DNA of 64,000 nt from Sclerurus mexicanus (GCA_013396755.1 VWZF01003842.1:3697442-3761441), one strand, 5' to 3'; counted from the first letter of the stretch, positions 1 to 13,374 are shown. The notes: generated from the sequence alone by a model not told the origin. Translations and numbers: made by a program.

Positions 1-337
1 AGAAGAGAAGGCTGCCTGGAGACCTCATAGCAACCTTCCAGTATTTGAAGAGAGCCTACAGGGAAGCCAGAGAGGGACTCTTCCTCAGGAACTGTAATGA
101 TAGCACAAGGAGCAAAGGCTTCAAACTGAAAGAGAGTAGGTTTAGATTAGATGTTAGGAAGAAATTCTTTCCTGTGAGGGTGGGGAGGCACTGGAACAGG
201 TTGCCCAGGGGAGCTGTGGATGCCCCATCCCTGGCAGTTTTGAGCAATCTGGTCTAGCCTTACTCCTCTTCGGAGAGGTTGGAACTAGATGACCTGTAAG
301 GCCCTTTCCAACCCAAACCATTCTATGATTCTATGAA
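1..337 (+). mobile_element. CR1 LINE 3' end, cut by window edge
   Basis: This is the 3' end of a chicken-repeat-1 non-LTR retrotransposon in sense orientation. Seen: the block rich in CTGGAACAGGTTGCCC (about 190-210), then CCATCCCTGGCAGTTTTGAG, GGAACTAGATGACCTGTAAG, and the terminal CR1 signature ATTCTATGATTCTATGA ending at 337. CR1 elements end in such short direct repeats rather than poly-A. The open frame at 45-257 still carries the end-of-ORF2 pattern (LRKF-like basic stretch, HWNRLP), so this covers the C-terminus of ORF2 plus the short 3' UTR. The left part lies outside the window. It is well preserved, so probably younger than the copy at 538-769. Confidence 0.93.
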
Positions 338-537
338 TCATAAAACTGGTCTGTTGTTTTGTAATTTTGTCTATTTGTCTGTCTAAAACAAACATATGCA
401 GAATCACAGATTCCTAGAAAACTCTGTCAAAGGCAACAATGAGCCTTAGTAAAATTCAGACTAAACAGCATTTCTTGTCCATCCCGTAATCCTCATCTCT
501 AATGAGTGAATTCAAAGACTATAGAATTGTATATATT

Positions 538-769
538 TAGACTGGAAATTAGGAAACACTTCTTTACCAAAAGAGTGGTCAAACACTGAAACAGACACCC
601 TAGAGAGGGTGACAATGCCCCAAGCCTGTCTGTGTTTAAGAGGCATTTGTACAGTGCCCATAATAACACGGTTTACCATTTGGTCATTCCAGAATTGCTC
701 AGAGTTGGACAAGATGATCACTGTAGGTCCCTTTCAATGGAAATCCTATTCTCTTCTCTCTTCTCTTCA
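538..769 (+). mobile_element. CR1 LINE 3' fragment, older copy
   Basis: This is a second, more decayed CR1-type 3' end on the same strand. Recognisable steps in order are TTAGGAAACACTTCTTTACC, GAGTGGTCAAACACTGAAAC, TAGAGAGGGTGACAATGCCC, a stretch around GTTTAAGAGGCATTTG, GTTGGACAAGATGATCACTG and TAGGTCCCTTTCAATGG. It closes in a degenerate TTCTCT-type terminal repeat. This is the pattern of older avian CR1 subfamilies. No coding potential remains. The start is approximate. It lies 200 bp downstream of the first copy and differs from it in subfamily pattern, so it is an independent insertion. Confidence 0.85.
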
Positions 770-2380
770 AAATTACAGTAGTCTGCTTTCCACTCTCCTT
801 AAATGCAAAAGGATGATTAAGATGAGTAAGCCCTCCAGTGAGTAAAGCCATGCTGATTCAGATGGGATGATGAGAAAAAGTCTGAGTAAGATTAAGATCT
901 TAGAACTCTGGAAGGAAAATACAATTTTGCCAGTATCCTTAGGTCTATGTTAAGAAGAAAACGGCTGCTGTATTTACTCCAGCTTTGGCAGGATGACAGG
1001 AGGATATATACTGTCTCCTAAGGAGCCAAGGTGTGCTTTACTAATATCTTATACTTGTAAACAAAACACTGATATACACTGCAGGTCTGAATAGCATGTC
1101 TGTGGATCCATCCCTACTTTACATGTATCTGTTTCTTATGTAAGCAAGCGAGTCTAGTTATCCAAATTTCTTCAAAAGTGCATGAAGAGAGAGTAGTACC
1201 TTCAGCAAGCAAACCAACTGAGATAAAATATGCTGAATCACTTTTCAGGGAATTTTTTTCCCTTCACTGATTTTAGAAATCTTTTTAGGTAGTTGAAATT
1301 GCTGGTGACTAAGGGACTTGAATACATGACAATATGACAAATAGGAAGAAGTGAAGGGTGGTGCATCTGTTTGGTCTGAGGAAGAGTAGGTTAAAGGTGG
1401 ATCTAATTGTAGCAAAATATCAGACTAAGTATAAGTGAAATAGCTGCATTAATGAAAGGCAAGGTCAAAAGGTACTACAAATGCATAGAACTATGTAATA
1501 GCAAACTCTGTCATTTCAGCATGAAAAATTAATTGAATTTACTTTGAAAACTGGGTCAGAGACAAATTGCTTCATGAATAAGGCCCAGTTTATTCTTTAC
1601 CACATCAAAATCCAAAGCCTGGTTTATCTAAAAATAGTTGGTGGGGAAAAAAAATTGGTTTTGCACAACCACCACAATGAAGAAAGCTCAGTGTTCTAGG
1701 AAACAAACCATTCTCTGAAATGTACCTCATTCAAAGTACAAATGTTCTGTTTCAAAGATGTGAAGACTACTGGGCAAGTGTAAAAAAACTGAAGGATAAA
1801 GAATTGATCAGCCACTAAGAAGAGATAGTGAATAGACAAACAACTCGAAACCAAAAATTATGTATTTGCTGTAATGCAATCACTGTTTGTTAGAAGAATG
1901 CAAAACATTTCCAATAGTGTTGTTCATTTGCATTACACTTACATGTACTTACATTCACTATAAGAAATAAACATAGTTCAAGTAATATTCAGTGCATTCA
2001 CTGAAGACATCCTACTGAGGAAATTAAAAATGTGGTTTTACTCTGAAAATCATCACCATTCAAAACCCTCTGTTCATAAGATAATATTCTCATTATTATA
2101 CAGATAATATTCTCATTTAATAGTCTTATCAGATCACACTAATTTAAGAATATTTTATTACCACTTACACCAAGGTGCTGAAATGAAAACAACAACAGCA
2201 ATGAAAAATTATCACTTAATGTCCTCAATGTTCATTATTTGACCAACTAAGATTTTAATAAAAAATAATATTCATGATCAATAGTATCAATAGACTTACA
2301 ATTTAATTCCGTTTTTGCCAGTTAAAACTTTGCATTTAATTACAGAGTTGGCTCACTGAAGAAACACTACAGACAATCTT

Positions 2381-2450
2381 GATATATTGATATATACACA
2401 TATGCAGATATATATATGTAAAGCATACATATATCTGTCATTATATATAC
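2381..2450. repeat. TA-rich degenerate microsatellite
   Basis: This is an alternating purine-pyrimidine stretch dominated by ATATAT with CATATG and GATATA variants (for example GCAGATATATATATG). It has no clean single unit, so it is an interrupted (TA)n/(CATA)n simple repeat. Confidence 0.8.
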
Positions 2451-5400
2451 GGTCTAAAGATGGCCCATGTATTTGTCATATACAGCTGCTGTAGTGCAGC
2501 ATCATTTAAGATAATATGAGCATAATCAAATAACAAACTTCCATCACAGAATTTTTTTATTATCTTGCTCTGTGAGTAAGCAAAATTCTGTGTTAATGTC
2601 ATACTATGGTTGTCACTATTGTAGAAGTAAAATCCAGTCCCATTAGTTTCTGAAAATGAGCTAGGTCATATGGCCTATTTTCTCTGAATTACTTGAGCCC
2701 ATCTCTCTAGGAATTCTAGGAACAGAAACACAGGATTGTACAGTGGCCACTGTGACACTTTTGCCTGTGTCCTTTTTCTGATCTTTCCTTCTATTTCAAG
2801 TGACTTTTTGTGTATTGTGCCACTGCTCCTATTCCTGGCAAATTCTTTCTGCAACATTCATTAGCATACCTAATCATCTTTCTACATCTTCAAGTTCCTT
2901 TTCCCTTTGTAAATCACCATATTTGATGCTGAAGAGAAAAACACATTAATTATTTATTCCTTGATTTGATGCAATGGTGAATAAAGAACAGCCAAACGGC
3001 TTTAACTTACATTTTGCACTACAGAAAACACTGAAAGAGGATTAATTTCAGTCACTAGTGTTCTCCAATGTGAGTTCTATATAGCAACTGCATTTTATCT
3101 AACCCTTCTTTTGAAGTCATTTTTTTCCACAGATTACCTTTTCTGAGATCAAGAGGAAAAGAGACACAGGGGTTTTTTAAAGAAAAATGGGTTACTCTTA
3201 CCCAAGATTTATCCTTTCAGTATAGAGAAATCTGCCCTCTCTTACTAACTCAGCAATACATAACAACAGTAGAAACCATAAAACAACTGCAGAAAACAAC
3301 TCCTCAAAGATAGTCACAGAAATACTCAAATGAGCCTTTAGTGATTGTATGGTATTGTTGGTTAATGACTTTCAAAAACACTAGATCAAAGGGAAGTGTA
3401 TTTTAAGAAGAAAGATTTGCTTAAAACATTAACAGCAAGTAGGTAGGAACTTCTTGGTAAGTGGTTTTTACTTCACAGTACAGGAACGCAACATACTTGT
3501 AATGGTGTAAAACTAGAAGTAAATCATAATCATCATCTTTTAAATAGTTCAATGTCGTAAAGCTAGCTTTCAACCTTAAAATAGTTCAGATTTTTAATGT
3601 TCAAAACATGTTTTAAACCTAAAAAGAATAACATTTTTTTACAGGAGCAATAAGCAATTCCTCTCTAGCCAATACAAAAGCACTCAAACAAAACCCATGG
3701 AGGGGGAATCTGGGAAAAGCGGAAACAAGTGTAGCATCCGAAAAGATTCCCCACAAAAAGTAGAAAAAAATGCTTTCTTTTTCATCCTATGTAATGAACA
3801 CAATTTTACACTGTAATGAATTAACTAACATAAATTCCTTATGTCACATGATGAAGGAAAAGTTTTGACCTTAAAAGAGACATTATATTCCTTGGCCTTC
3901 CTGTTCCTAACATCAATTATTTTTATACCCTCTAAAGGATACTGTCCCATCTAACTTAATCAGCTGTAAGAACCAAGACTTCCAACCTTAACCTAGATAG
4001 CCTGGAAGTTTTAAATCCTGTGCATTAGAATTTGTAGATTATCTATTTGGTAAGTAAAATCTCACACACTTACATATTAATTTTGCCACCAGTCCACTTA
4101 GTTGAAAACCTAAACAGCATTTCAATTACTTTTAGCTTTCTGAGGATAAAAAATTGAACGAGATTCAACGCTATAATGTAAAACCTGACACTTGTTTTGA
4201 GCAGCTCATTTATTATAGTAAGTATATCATCATTGTTATTCCAACTCCAGTGTGATCTCCAAATGGCAGGATATATTTAATTCAAGGTGATATTTACAAA
4301 AGAAATACCACATGCTGTAGATGAAGGATTAGGAAAGGAATAAACATTTCAGTCAGTTTTTTTTCCTGTGAGAAGCTTACTCTTCTTGCCTCATTGTGAA
4401 AAATGACAAAAGTCACAGTAGACTTCAGATATTGTTTCTTGCAGCCATTTGGAAAGTGAAAAAGGTAACATAGCAACTATTTTTAATCATGTTTCTGCAA
4501 ATATTTAGACAGATGGCGTGGTGACAAGATGTTGGTAACTACAGGTTTGAAAAAAAGCATACTTTCAAAATCATCTTAGTCCACCCATTTACATCAGCAG
4601 CTTAGCATAAACAATATTGCACACATATATGAAAATTTCAGAAAAAAATTGCGCTCAAAAAACTCTTCAGAAACTTCCCTGGCATAGTTGAAAGCAGACA
4701 TTGTTAGACAGTCAAATTAGCTGATACAGGAAATAATGATGGTTAAAATAGCCAAAGAATAACCATGAGATACTCGAATTCTTCTAAAAATTGATTAATA
4801 ATGCAACATCATATAATCATTACATTCTAAAATCTAATATTTCTGTAATAATAAGCAATATTGAGTTTCAGGTAATTTTTATCCATTCAACAGGTATTAA
4901 TAGATAGCAGCCTATCTCTATGAAAATCTGTGATAACATTTCCCAAGGTCTTCAGAGAAGACAGAATTTCAATAGTGTGTCTTTGGCAAAGGGTCACTGC
5001 TGGATGGGTTTGCCATGGAGCCAAAGCTGCTAAAAAAGTATGAGAGATTCAAAAAAGGTGGATCCTTAGGGAACAGCAAAGATGTAAAAAACAAAGAAAA
5101 CTGAGATCAATCAAAATTTCACATCAAAATATTTGCAATATCCCTATGACTGAAAGACTATCTACAATAGCATGGAAAATTTTTGCTGATGTACTAATGT
5201 AATTCTAAATGTTTTTATTTAAAAAATGTTTTATATTTTATTTATCACTTGAACATATTTAATAATGTCAGCATACTTATGCTTTTATGTCAGCAATTCC
5301 ATATTAATGATAATGAAAACATTTTAACTTAGTAACTTCAAAGTGATGCGTTTGTTGTACATCTGAGTTCCACTGCAGACACCAATTTGACTTGAAGTTC

Positions 5401-5605
5401 TGTGAATTGAAGATATGTGGCCATGTCAGTCATCCTATGCTTGTTCAGTCATATGGCTCAGAAGCTCTCTTTATCCCAGTGAAGATGCCTGGAATCTTAT
5501 GAAATAATTATGAAATAACCACATCACTCTGTGTAACTCTGAGTACATTGCAAAGACTGTAAGTGGAGTCTATAATTGTAAAAACATTAAACAGATCAGT
5601 AAATA

Positions 5606-5634
5606 ATAGTTAATAAAGTTAATAGTTAATAAAG
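5606..5634. repeat. 16-bp tandem duplication
   Basis: The unit ATAGTTAATAAAGTTA at 5606-5621 is followed at once by ATAGTTAATAAAG at 5622-5634. This is a small local duplication, consistent with replication slippage. Confidence 0.8.
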
Positions 5635-7687
5635 AATTTCTATTCAGAATATCACCTCATGTTTTGCAACTCTAGAGAATGTTATATTTGAAGTTATTTT
5701 TTTTCATGGTACTATTCAAATTAGAGAGTGCATTTCTGACACGCTAATTCCAGAGAATAATGTTCCTAGGATGAATGCCAGCAGAATGTACATTTTCAAA
5801 CAGAAACTGTATCAGGTAGATAAAATACTATCAAATAAATCTTCAGGTGAGTGAGCACAAATGAAATCGCTACTCTTGAGACAGATGTTCTGTCCAGAGT
5901 GGCATGGTTCTATTTGAAAGTGACAACTCCTTGTTCTGCACTGTGGATGTGTCTGTGCTGCCATCAGTTTCAGTGATAAGAAAACAAAACTTCTGCATCT
6001 GCTAATTCTTTCACCTGCTTTTGATGCTGCTAGAAAGTGTTTTATACCTGCTGTGCAGGTGACAGTGCTTTAGAGACAGCAGTAAGTATGGAATATAATG
6101 ATGGTATATTAAGAATTTCAAAACTATTTTTCTTTAGACAACCAAGCTAAACAAAAAGCATCTTTAAGACTGAACAAGTATGTTTGGTCAGCTAAACAAT
6201 GTAGGCACTACTATGAACTTTCATGTAGGTGTCATGAGCACAAATAAACACATTCTCAGAGACAGCAATCAGGAAAAAGATTAATTGAAAACCTATTTCA
6301 TACTATTTCCAAATATACTTGGCACTTTAGAAGAGCATAAGTTAAAAAAAAACCACTAATGATCTTCAAAATGAATCTAAAATATATACTTTTGCTGTTT
6401 TAAAGCTCTGACAATTATTTTTCCTTCTGTACTTGTTTATCCACTCCTAGCAAATTTATTCCAATTCTGAGTTCCCTAAAGTCTTCTCAGCAAGCCTACA
6501 TCTTCTTCACCTAGCACACTTCAATTACATAGAGCTCATCACTTTGTTGGGAATAGATATGCAGCATACTAAATAGGGGAAGAAAAAGACTTCTCAACTC
6601 AATGTCTGCTCAGTTGAAAAATACTCTCTTGGTCTAAACTTTACACCAGGGAAGATCTACCAGATATAGCAGGGAGCCAGTTCAGTCTCACAACATGTTT
6701 TGGTACAGAGTGCTGACTTAATAGCATCTAAAAGTGGAAAGCACAGTGCCAGCAGGGATGGAAAACTAAACAGGTGTTGTCACCACAGGAGAGTGTGATA
6801 TGCAATGTTATCAGTATTCTTACTGCCTTCATTTCAGGACGTGTAAGTGGCCTTACGAAATTCCATTGCAAGGAAGAAATCAGCAAGTCAGAAAGTAGAA
6901 AGACGTCCTACTCCTTGTTAAGTTGAATATCAGGATATAGTCACTGTGTCACTACCAGCAAACTCAGACAAATGCCAAGGTCAGACAGGTGAAAGTGCCA
7001 TGATATTAATTGCTGGAATGGAGCTTGGAAATCAAAGTATCTGTTCACAAGGCTGGGCAATCTGTATTCTAATATTCCTGACTCATGAAAGCTTGATTTT
7101 GCATCTAGTTTTGGTTCATATTTATGATATCATCTGTGTTATTTTGCCATATAGTGATTCATTTTCCTTTTTAAATCCTAAATGAAACGTGTTTACTTGT
7201 TGCCAAATCGGGAGCAACAGAAGATAAAGTAATTGCCTCATCTAAGTACATTCTAGCATGATATAATTGCGTTTATTTCAAAGATGCACCTATTTTCTTC
7301 AATTGATTAAATCAATAGATTGCCTACACTATTTTCCCACTAAATTAGTGCTTCCCAACATAAATCATACATGCAATTAGGAACTGCCTATTGTTCCAAA
7401 ACTTTTGCAAGTTAGGAATTATCAGCACATGCAGTGGCAATAAACACAATGGTAGTTTAGATCTGTATACATGGAGTAATTGTTTATTATTTACAGTTTG
7501 CATAAGTTTGCATGGAATAAATCAGCATAGAATATTCTCATCCAAACACTTTCCTGAGACAGATTGCTTTGTTTTCTTAAAAGGACACCTGAGTCTCTGT
7601 ATCAACCAGTAGCTAAATCCTCCATTTTAAAACTTTGCCAGGGAAAACAATTAAAACAATCAATAACTTTTCTATCAGTTCCAAGTC

Positions 7688-7702
7688 TTTTTTTTTTTTT
7701 TT
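7688..7702. repeat. Poly-T run (15 T)
   Basis: An uninterrupted 15-T homopolymer. No retroposon body was recognised next to it, so it is listed only as a simple repeat. Confidence 0.9.
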
Positions 7703-10082
7703 CAATTTAAAGTCTTCTTTTCTAAAGTTCTGACTGAGGCCCTAAAGTAAAATTCCAACAATAAAAAGTTGCATTAAGGACAAAACTACACTGCTAGAAA
7801 GTTCTTTAAAGTAAATACCCAGTTATAGTGAAAGAAAGTGAAATCCATTTGCTCTACAGGGAGAAAAAAGAGCAAATACAAATAAATTTATCAAATACCT
7901 ATTCTTTTAGAAAACAAGAGCACAAAAATTCCACAAGTGCACTCTGAATATGATTTGCAGAAATGTTCAAATTACAGCAAGACATATTCAGAATAGATGC
8001 TAGAAAACACCTTGTAATAGTAGAGGCAGGGTCCAAACAATTGCCTAGCTGATGATACCCTATCATTTTAAAAATGGTTGTATAATAATTCAGGACCATG
8101 TCAGACGGGTGAGGATTGGTAATATTTTGATACTCTTTCAGTCTTATTTATATTATCCAATGAATAAATGTGCACATTTGTACAACTACTTTTTGCTTAT
8201 TCAATTTTCATGAGACCTTTCTTATTTGAAGAACAAAGCAGCCAAAGTACAAATACACTATTAACTGTGCAAAACCCAAGAGACTCAATTCCTGACTTTA
8301 TCTGATCAGTGCACTTTATAAGTTTTACAATCATGACATGAGACAGTAATTTCATAATTGTTTTTCAAAATAGGTATAAAATTTGAATTAACTGTTTCAT
8401 TGTTAACATTCATGCCACCATACATTTAACAGCTGCAATACTAACATGACTAGTCATGGTCACATATCATGTGCTAGTTCTAACTTTTTTGCTAATTTCA
8501 CTAAGTAGTATTATGTCACTGATATTTAAGTATGCTCTCTATTGGTTCCAATCAGAAGCTCTGCTGAAAGAATGATGAAACGGTATAATCTACTGATATT
8601 AAATGGCATTGCATACATTTTAAGATAAGCACATAAAATGATTAAAATAACAGATTTTGTCATGCTACTTTATTTCAAAGTGGATAAAACAAGAGAATCG
8701 TATAAACTATTTTAACTGGTGACAAAACAGATTGTAGAGCTGTGTAAAAAGAAATACAGAATATAAATTAAACACTTCAGTTATATAAATATTGATTTTA
8801 AAAGAGATATTTGATCCTACTCACCCTCTAATATCTTTGGAAGACGCTAATTATCATGCTGATATCACAACTTAAACTTAAACTTTTATGTAAGCACACT
8901 ATATTGTCCACAATCTATGGTCCTTATAGGTTTGTATGCTAATTTTGTAAAGTTTTCAAAATGAATACTTTGATCCTGCAGTCATAAGAGAGTATATGAC
9001 TCTTAGGTTTTGACTGTCCACATTTGTCTTCAGTTCATCACAGTATCTACTACATTTCCTGAGTTTTATTAACTTTAGATTAGCAGTTGCATCCTGCTTG
9101 ACTGAAAAGTGAGCCAAGCCTGTGTGGTACAGAAAAGGTCATCTCCAGTTTCAAAATACAACACTTGCCAACAGTTTCGAGTTAATAGAACTTATGCCAT
9201 CTGTCAGAAGACAATGGAACAAACTGGATCTGTTGTTTTCCCTTGGGAAGCAAACATGGTGTATGGTGTGATGATCTATATCTTTCACCTCTTTGGAGTT
9301 TGCTGACACTCCCATGTGGCCTTCATGCTTGCCTTTCCTTTCTGTGGATATCAGGAATACAGAAAAAGCTCGTGGGCCCTGGGACTTCACCCCACTTTGT
9401 ACTCAGATGTGGTTCGTCATAAACACACTTGGGTACTGTAGTATCCAAGACACAGATAGGGCTACCAAACTAGATAAAATTTCAAAGGAAACTAACAATG
9501 AAAAATGCTGAAAGATTAGTTTTTCATTATATGTACATCTTTTTACAATCTATGGGACTTCAAACTTGAGTTACAGGGCTAGTATGTGTTGGCAAACACT
9601 GCCTTTCTGACTGTCAGTACTGTTCTCTGGCTGCTTTTTTCCTATTAAACAGGCATTACTCAGCCCAGAGAGGTAATGTTTTTAAGAGCTGATATATCCC
9701 TGCAAGTCTAGAGACTTTGATATTAGAAATCTCCAAGTACAGTCAGAACTAATTGAGCACACGTGGAACTACAAAATGAGTAATGCACCAAGAGGGATGG
9801 TAGTTCTGAAAAGTGCAACCTGACTGGTAATTAAATACAAGTGCATGTCAGCTTTTTGCTAAAGGTTGAGCAGTAATAGTCACAGCTCTTGTTTATCTAA
9901 CTTATTCCTGATACCACCCTGCTTTGCAGTACTGAAAAAGCAAGCACCCTGAGGTCACCTAAAGTGAGAAATCACGTTTCTTACAGTGTTAACATTCATT
10001 TTCTGAACATGCAAACTTCTTGACTTTTAGAGGAGTACATCTGTATAGAATTCTGTCTGACAAGACTTCCTATGAGTCTATA

Positions 10083-10535
10083 CTAAAAGAAATGTATTTC
10101 CCTAATACAGTTACATGCTTGATAGAAATCCACACCACTTCCGTAATTTATTCTCAATAACCCCCTGCAGGCAGCATAAGCAAAATAGTGTGCTTGTGAG
10201 AAAAGACTATTTATTCCTGTGGCATTTACTATCATGACTATTAGCAGAGATGTATCAAAGGTAAAATAGACAGCTATTTTTTCAGTTTCTATTACACTGA
10301 TCAACAAAGCTATTAATTTCCCAAAGTGCCTAAATGTGTAAGGCAGAACGGAATTAAGTAAATCGCCATGATTAATTGTGAAGATACTTCTCAAGCTGTA
10401 TTTTGGCTGACCTTCATGATTTAATTGACAGTGCTGTAAATTATCCAGTGTCAGACACAGAACTGCTTGAGTACTTGACTGCAAGTGTCGGAAGAAACTT
10501 TCAATGTACATAATTAAGATAGGAATCAAAGGCAT
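10083..10535 (-). other. 150-codon open frame, probably not coding
   Basis: This is one of the two longest open frames in the window. The conceptual product starts MPLIPILIMYIESF and ends IREIHFF. It shows no domain I recognise, no family-like motif spacing and no supporting neighbour exon. The underlying DNA has homeodomain-type words (GATTAATTG at about 10371, TTTAATTGACAG at about 10420) and low repetitiveness, which reads more like a regulatory or conserved non-coding stretch than a gene. A function is not assigned. Confidence 0.2.
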
Positions 10536-12161
10536 TCACATTTACCTGCATATAGGATCACACTTCTGACATTTGGGTCATAAATTTAAGGACCCAAACA
10601 TTGATTTTGTTGCCTTCAGTTAGGCATCAAGATATAACAAGCTGATATTTTCTTTCTGAATTTTTTATCTTTTTCTTCTAGAATGTATTTTCTTTCATTT
10701 GAGCACATCTCTAGCAAACAAAGAAGTTGCAACAATTTGACTGAGTGAGTTGCTGTCAAGGATGTTGGTATTAATGTGCTCTCTAGAAAATGCTGGTACT
10801 TCTCATTCTAATACCTTTATCCCTTTAGAAAAGCTTATCTGGCTTTTAAGAGAAAATATGACTGTTGTAATTGAATTTAATCCAAAGGTGAATATGTGTT
10901 TCATGACTTGAGATGAGAAGAGACTGTAAATGTTCCAAACTCCTCCAGATATAAAAAAATCTAAATAAATAGATCAGTGAGAATTATGCATATCTAGAAT
11001 TTTATTTGTCCTTTGTGCCTTTCATTATTAGTAATAGCCATCCCAAAAGCCATAGAAAGATGTCAAGTAAAAAGTGCTGGATTAAGTAACTTTTGCAACA
11101 ATAAATGGGTAACCAACATTTATGAAGTGAATTAGACATTTTAAAACACTAACTGACTCTGGAACAATCTCTTTGCTGTCATTCTTCTCTAAGGCAGGAA
11201 AAATAGAAAACTCTGTTAAAGTTCTTGAATCACCCTGAGGTTATTGTGAGGCCACAAATCTCTGAAGTGAAAATCTCTTCATCCCTTGAAGAACAGCTAC
11301 CAGAAAAAAGCACTGTTCTGAAAATGACCTTCTGTTAAGGATATATTCAGAAAGATTTCCATACCTCGCTCTAAGGTAATGGACAGGAAGAATTAGTCTT
11401 TTACTTTTCAAAAACCATTATATGTGGAAAACTTTAGATCTACCACTTCATAAAGTGAGACAAAATTCCAAATTAAAATTTCCTTTCCACAACTTGGAAG
11501 ATATGGATTCTAAGGCTGTCTTTTGGTTCTGATTCACACGTCCCTGCCACACCTTTCCCCACCCTCTGCCTCCCCTCTCTCCTCAGAGCCTTCTTTGCCT
11601 CAGAAAACTTTGCCCAATGCTTTTATTATTTTTGCTACCTTGACTTCATACCCACAACATGGAAGGGAGGGGGGAGGGAGAAACTAAAAAATCCCCAGAA
11701 GGATAAGCCCAGGAGAAAGAGATCTCATACCCCTGTCTACACTGAACAGTATTATCTGTTTATTTGTGAGAGGAAAGGAGACCGGTTATTTCAAAGTCTC
11801 ACCATCATTCACTAGACTGACAACTGAATCAACTTTGTCATAACACACCCAACTGACATGTTAGTGTATCTGTCCTTTGCTTAATCCTGAAATCACAGGG
11901 TACGACATTCTATCACAAAATAAACCCTGTATATATGGCAATAAGGCTATGGCGACACATCTTTATACAAATACGACTTCCCAACCACTTCCTACTTACA
12001 AAGATGCAGCAGCTCATAATACTACATTTCATGGATTCTCAAGGGTTAAGATATGATGCAGACTAATAGTTGCCATTGATTACTACTCTATATGTTGATA
12101 TATATCAATCTTCAGGGAGACCTTATTGTGGCTTTTCAATAATTACCTTGGACTTGTATGA
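10536..12161. other. Unique DNA with a pyrimidine tract, no gene seen
   Basis: This is mostly AT-rich and stop-dense. The exception is the C/T-rich tract at about 11540-11586, which ends in CTCTCTCCTCAG, followed by a purine-rich patch (GGAGGGGGGAGGGAG-like) near 11665. Such a tract resembles a splice acceptor, but no accompanying exon is supported (see findings). Confidence 0.55.
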
Positions 12162-12450
12162 TATATAGGGACAGACTTTTTAGTAGGGCCCGGAGAGATA
12201 AGACTAGGGCTAATGGATTTAAACTAAGAGGGCCAATTTAGATGAGATTTGAGAAGGGTGTTTTTCACAACGAGGTTATTGAAACACTGTAACAGGTTGC
12301 CCGGAGAGGTGGTAGATCCCTCATCCCTGGAAACATTAGAGGTCAGGTTGCATGGTCAACCTGCTCTCATCAAAGGTGTCCCTGCTCATTGCAGGGGGGT
12401 CAGACTAGATGACCTTTAAAAGTCTCTTCCAATTCCATGATTCTATGATT
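12162..12450 (+). mobile_element. CR1 LINE 3' end
   Basis: This is a third CR1 3' fragment in sense orientation. Seen in order: GGGACAGACTTTTTAGTAGG, GGTTATTGAAACACTGTAAC, AGGTTGCCCGGAGAGGTGG, CTCATCCCTGGAAACATTAG, GTGTCCCTGCTCATTGCAGG, CAGACTAGATGACCTTTAAA, and the terminal CCATGATTCTATGATT. The reading frame is interrupted, so this is a dead 5'-truncated copy covering the ORF2 C-terminus and 3' UTR. It ends 295 bp before the solo LTR. Confidence 0.93.
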
Positions 12451-12739
12451 TATTTTGAAATTTAAAATACAAATATTTTAGAATTTAAGAATATATTATA
12501 ATTGTCTCTGTATGCTTGTGAGATGACGAGACCTACAGATCTTTGTAGTTACTCCCTGATTGTTGGTTCTTCTAACCTGAATTTCACAGGAAATCCAACA
12601 TTCTAAAAGGAAAACACAGCCACCTTTCCCTTTCCTGTTGTCTAAGCTAAGGGGAAGAGCTTCTGAATCATGACTTACATAATTTAAAGTGTCTTTTTTA
12701 TAGTGACATTCATAGTAAGTAAATACAGCAAAAAGAAAT

Positions 12740-12744
12740 CTTTG
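12740..12744. repeat. Target-site duplication, left copy
   Basis: CTTTG abuts the LTR terminus TGTGCTGG. The identical pentamer follows the other end at 13375-13379. A 5-bp duplication is typical of avian class III (ERVL-like) integrations. Confidence 0.85.
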
Positions 12745-13374
12745 TGTGCTGGTTTAAGGGTAAATCGGCAGGAGAAATGGACCCACCACAAGAGAGATTA
12801 TGAGTCAGAGTTACAATTTAATGAAAGGTATTACAATAAGAAACACTGACACAAAGAGAAACCTGCTTTCAACTCACCAAAACCCAGCAGTATAACCCAG
12901 TGTCCCGGGGCACAAGCCCAAAGGGGTTTGTTAGCCCTTGTGCTGAGACCCACGTGGTTCCCCCAAGTCTAAAGCAAAAGGAAGTGAAGAAGCTGTTGGT
13001 GCAGATGATGGCTGTGGTCTGGTCAAGAGTGGTGGTTTCCTCCTGTTGAGGTCCTGCTGCTCCTCTGGATCCAACAAGAGTAGCCCCTGAGGTCTTCTTA
13101 CTCCTGCTTATGTACCTTCAGGGAGCACCCAGTCCCTCCCCAGGGTGGGGACTCACACAATGGATGATTAACTCTGAGTCATGGGGTGTTGTTGAACCGC
13201 TGATGGCCCATTAGCAGCCACGCCCCCTCAGGCTGGGTGTGAAGGTGCTAACAACTCCCTGGGCAGCTGCTGCAAATGGTCCATTGTTCTTGGGAAATGA
13301 ATAGAGGGGGTAGAATACATAGCTTTGATCATCCCCACACAGTGATAACTGGTCCCATCTGCTGAACTAGGACA
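12745..13374 (-). mobile_element. Solo LTR of an avian ERVL-like retrovirus
   Basis: This is a 630-bp solo LTR. Read on the plus strand it starts TGTGCTGGTTTAA and ends TTCAGCA-complement...ACTAGGACA. The two ends form an imperfect terminal inverted repeat (TGTGCTGGTTTAA against TGTCCTAGTTCAG) with TG...CA termini, and both flanks carry CTTTG. Transcription signals point to the minus strand: a TATA-like TACATAAG (plus-strand 13107-13116) lies upstream of an ATTAAA polyadenylation signal (plus-strand 12817-12822), giving U3-R-U5 order from right to left. No gag, pol or env lies beside it, so the internal part was lost, presumably by LTR-LTR recombination. The LTR is richer in G+C than its surroundings. 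The exact family name was not determined. Confidence 0.9.

Larger units (their letters stand above)
770..10082. other. Unique AT-rich DNA, no gene seen
   Basis: All frames are broken by frequent stops. The longest open frames here are about 60-80 codons, without recognisable domains or a coherent exon series. Contents worth noting are a TA-rich microsatellite near 2.4 kb, a 16-bp tandem duplication at 5606-5634 and a 15-T run at 7688-7702. No promoter island, tRNA or known mobile element was recognised. Confidence 0.6.

Noticed and set aside
45..257. 70-codon plus-strand frame as a small gene
   Set aside because: It lies wholly inside the CR1 3' end and is the decayed C-terminus of CR1 ORF2.
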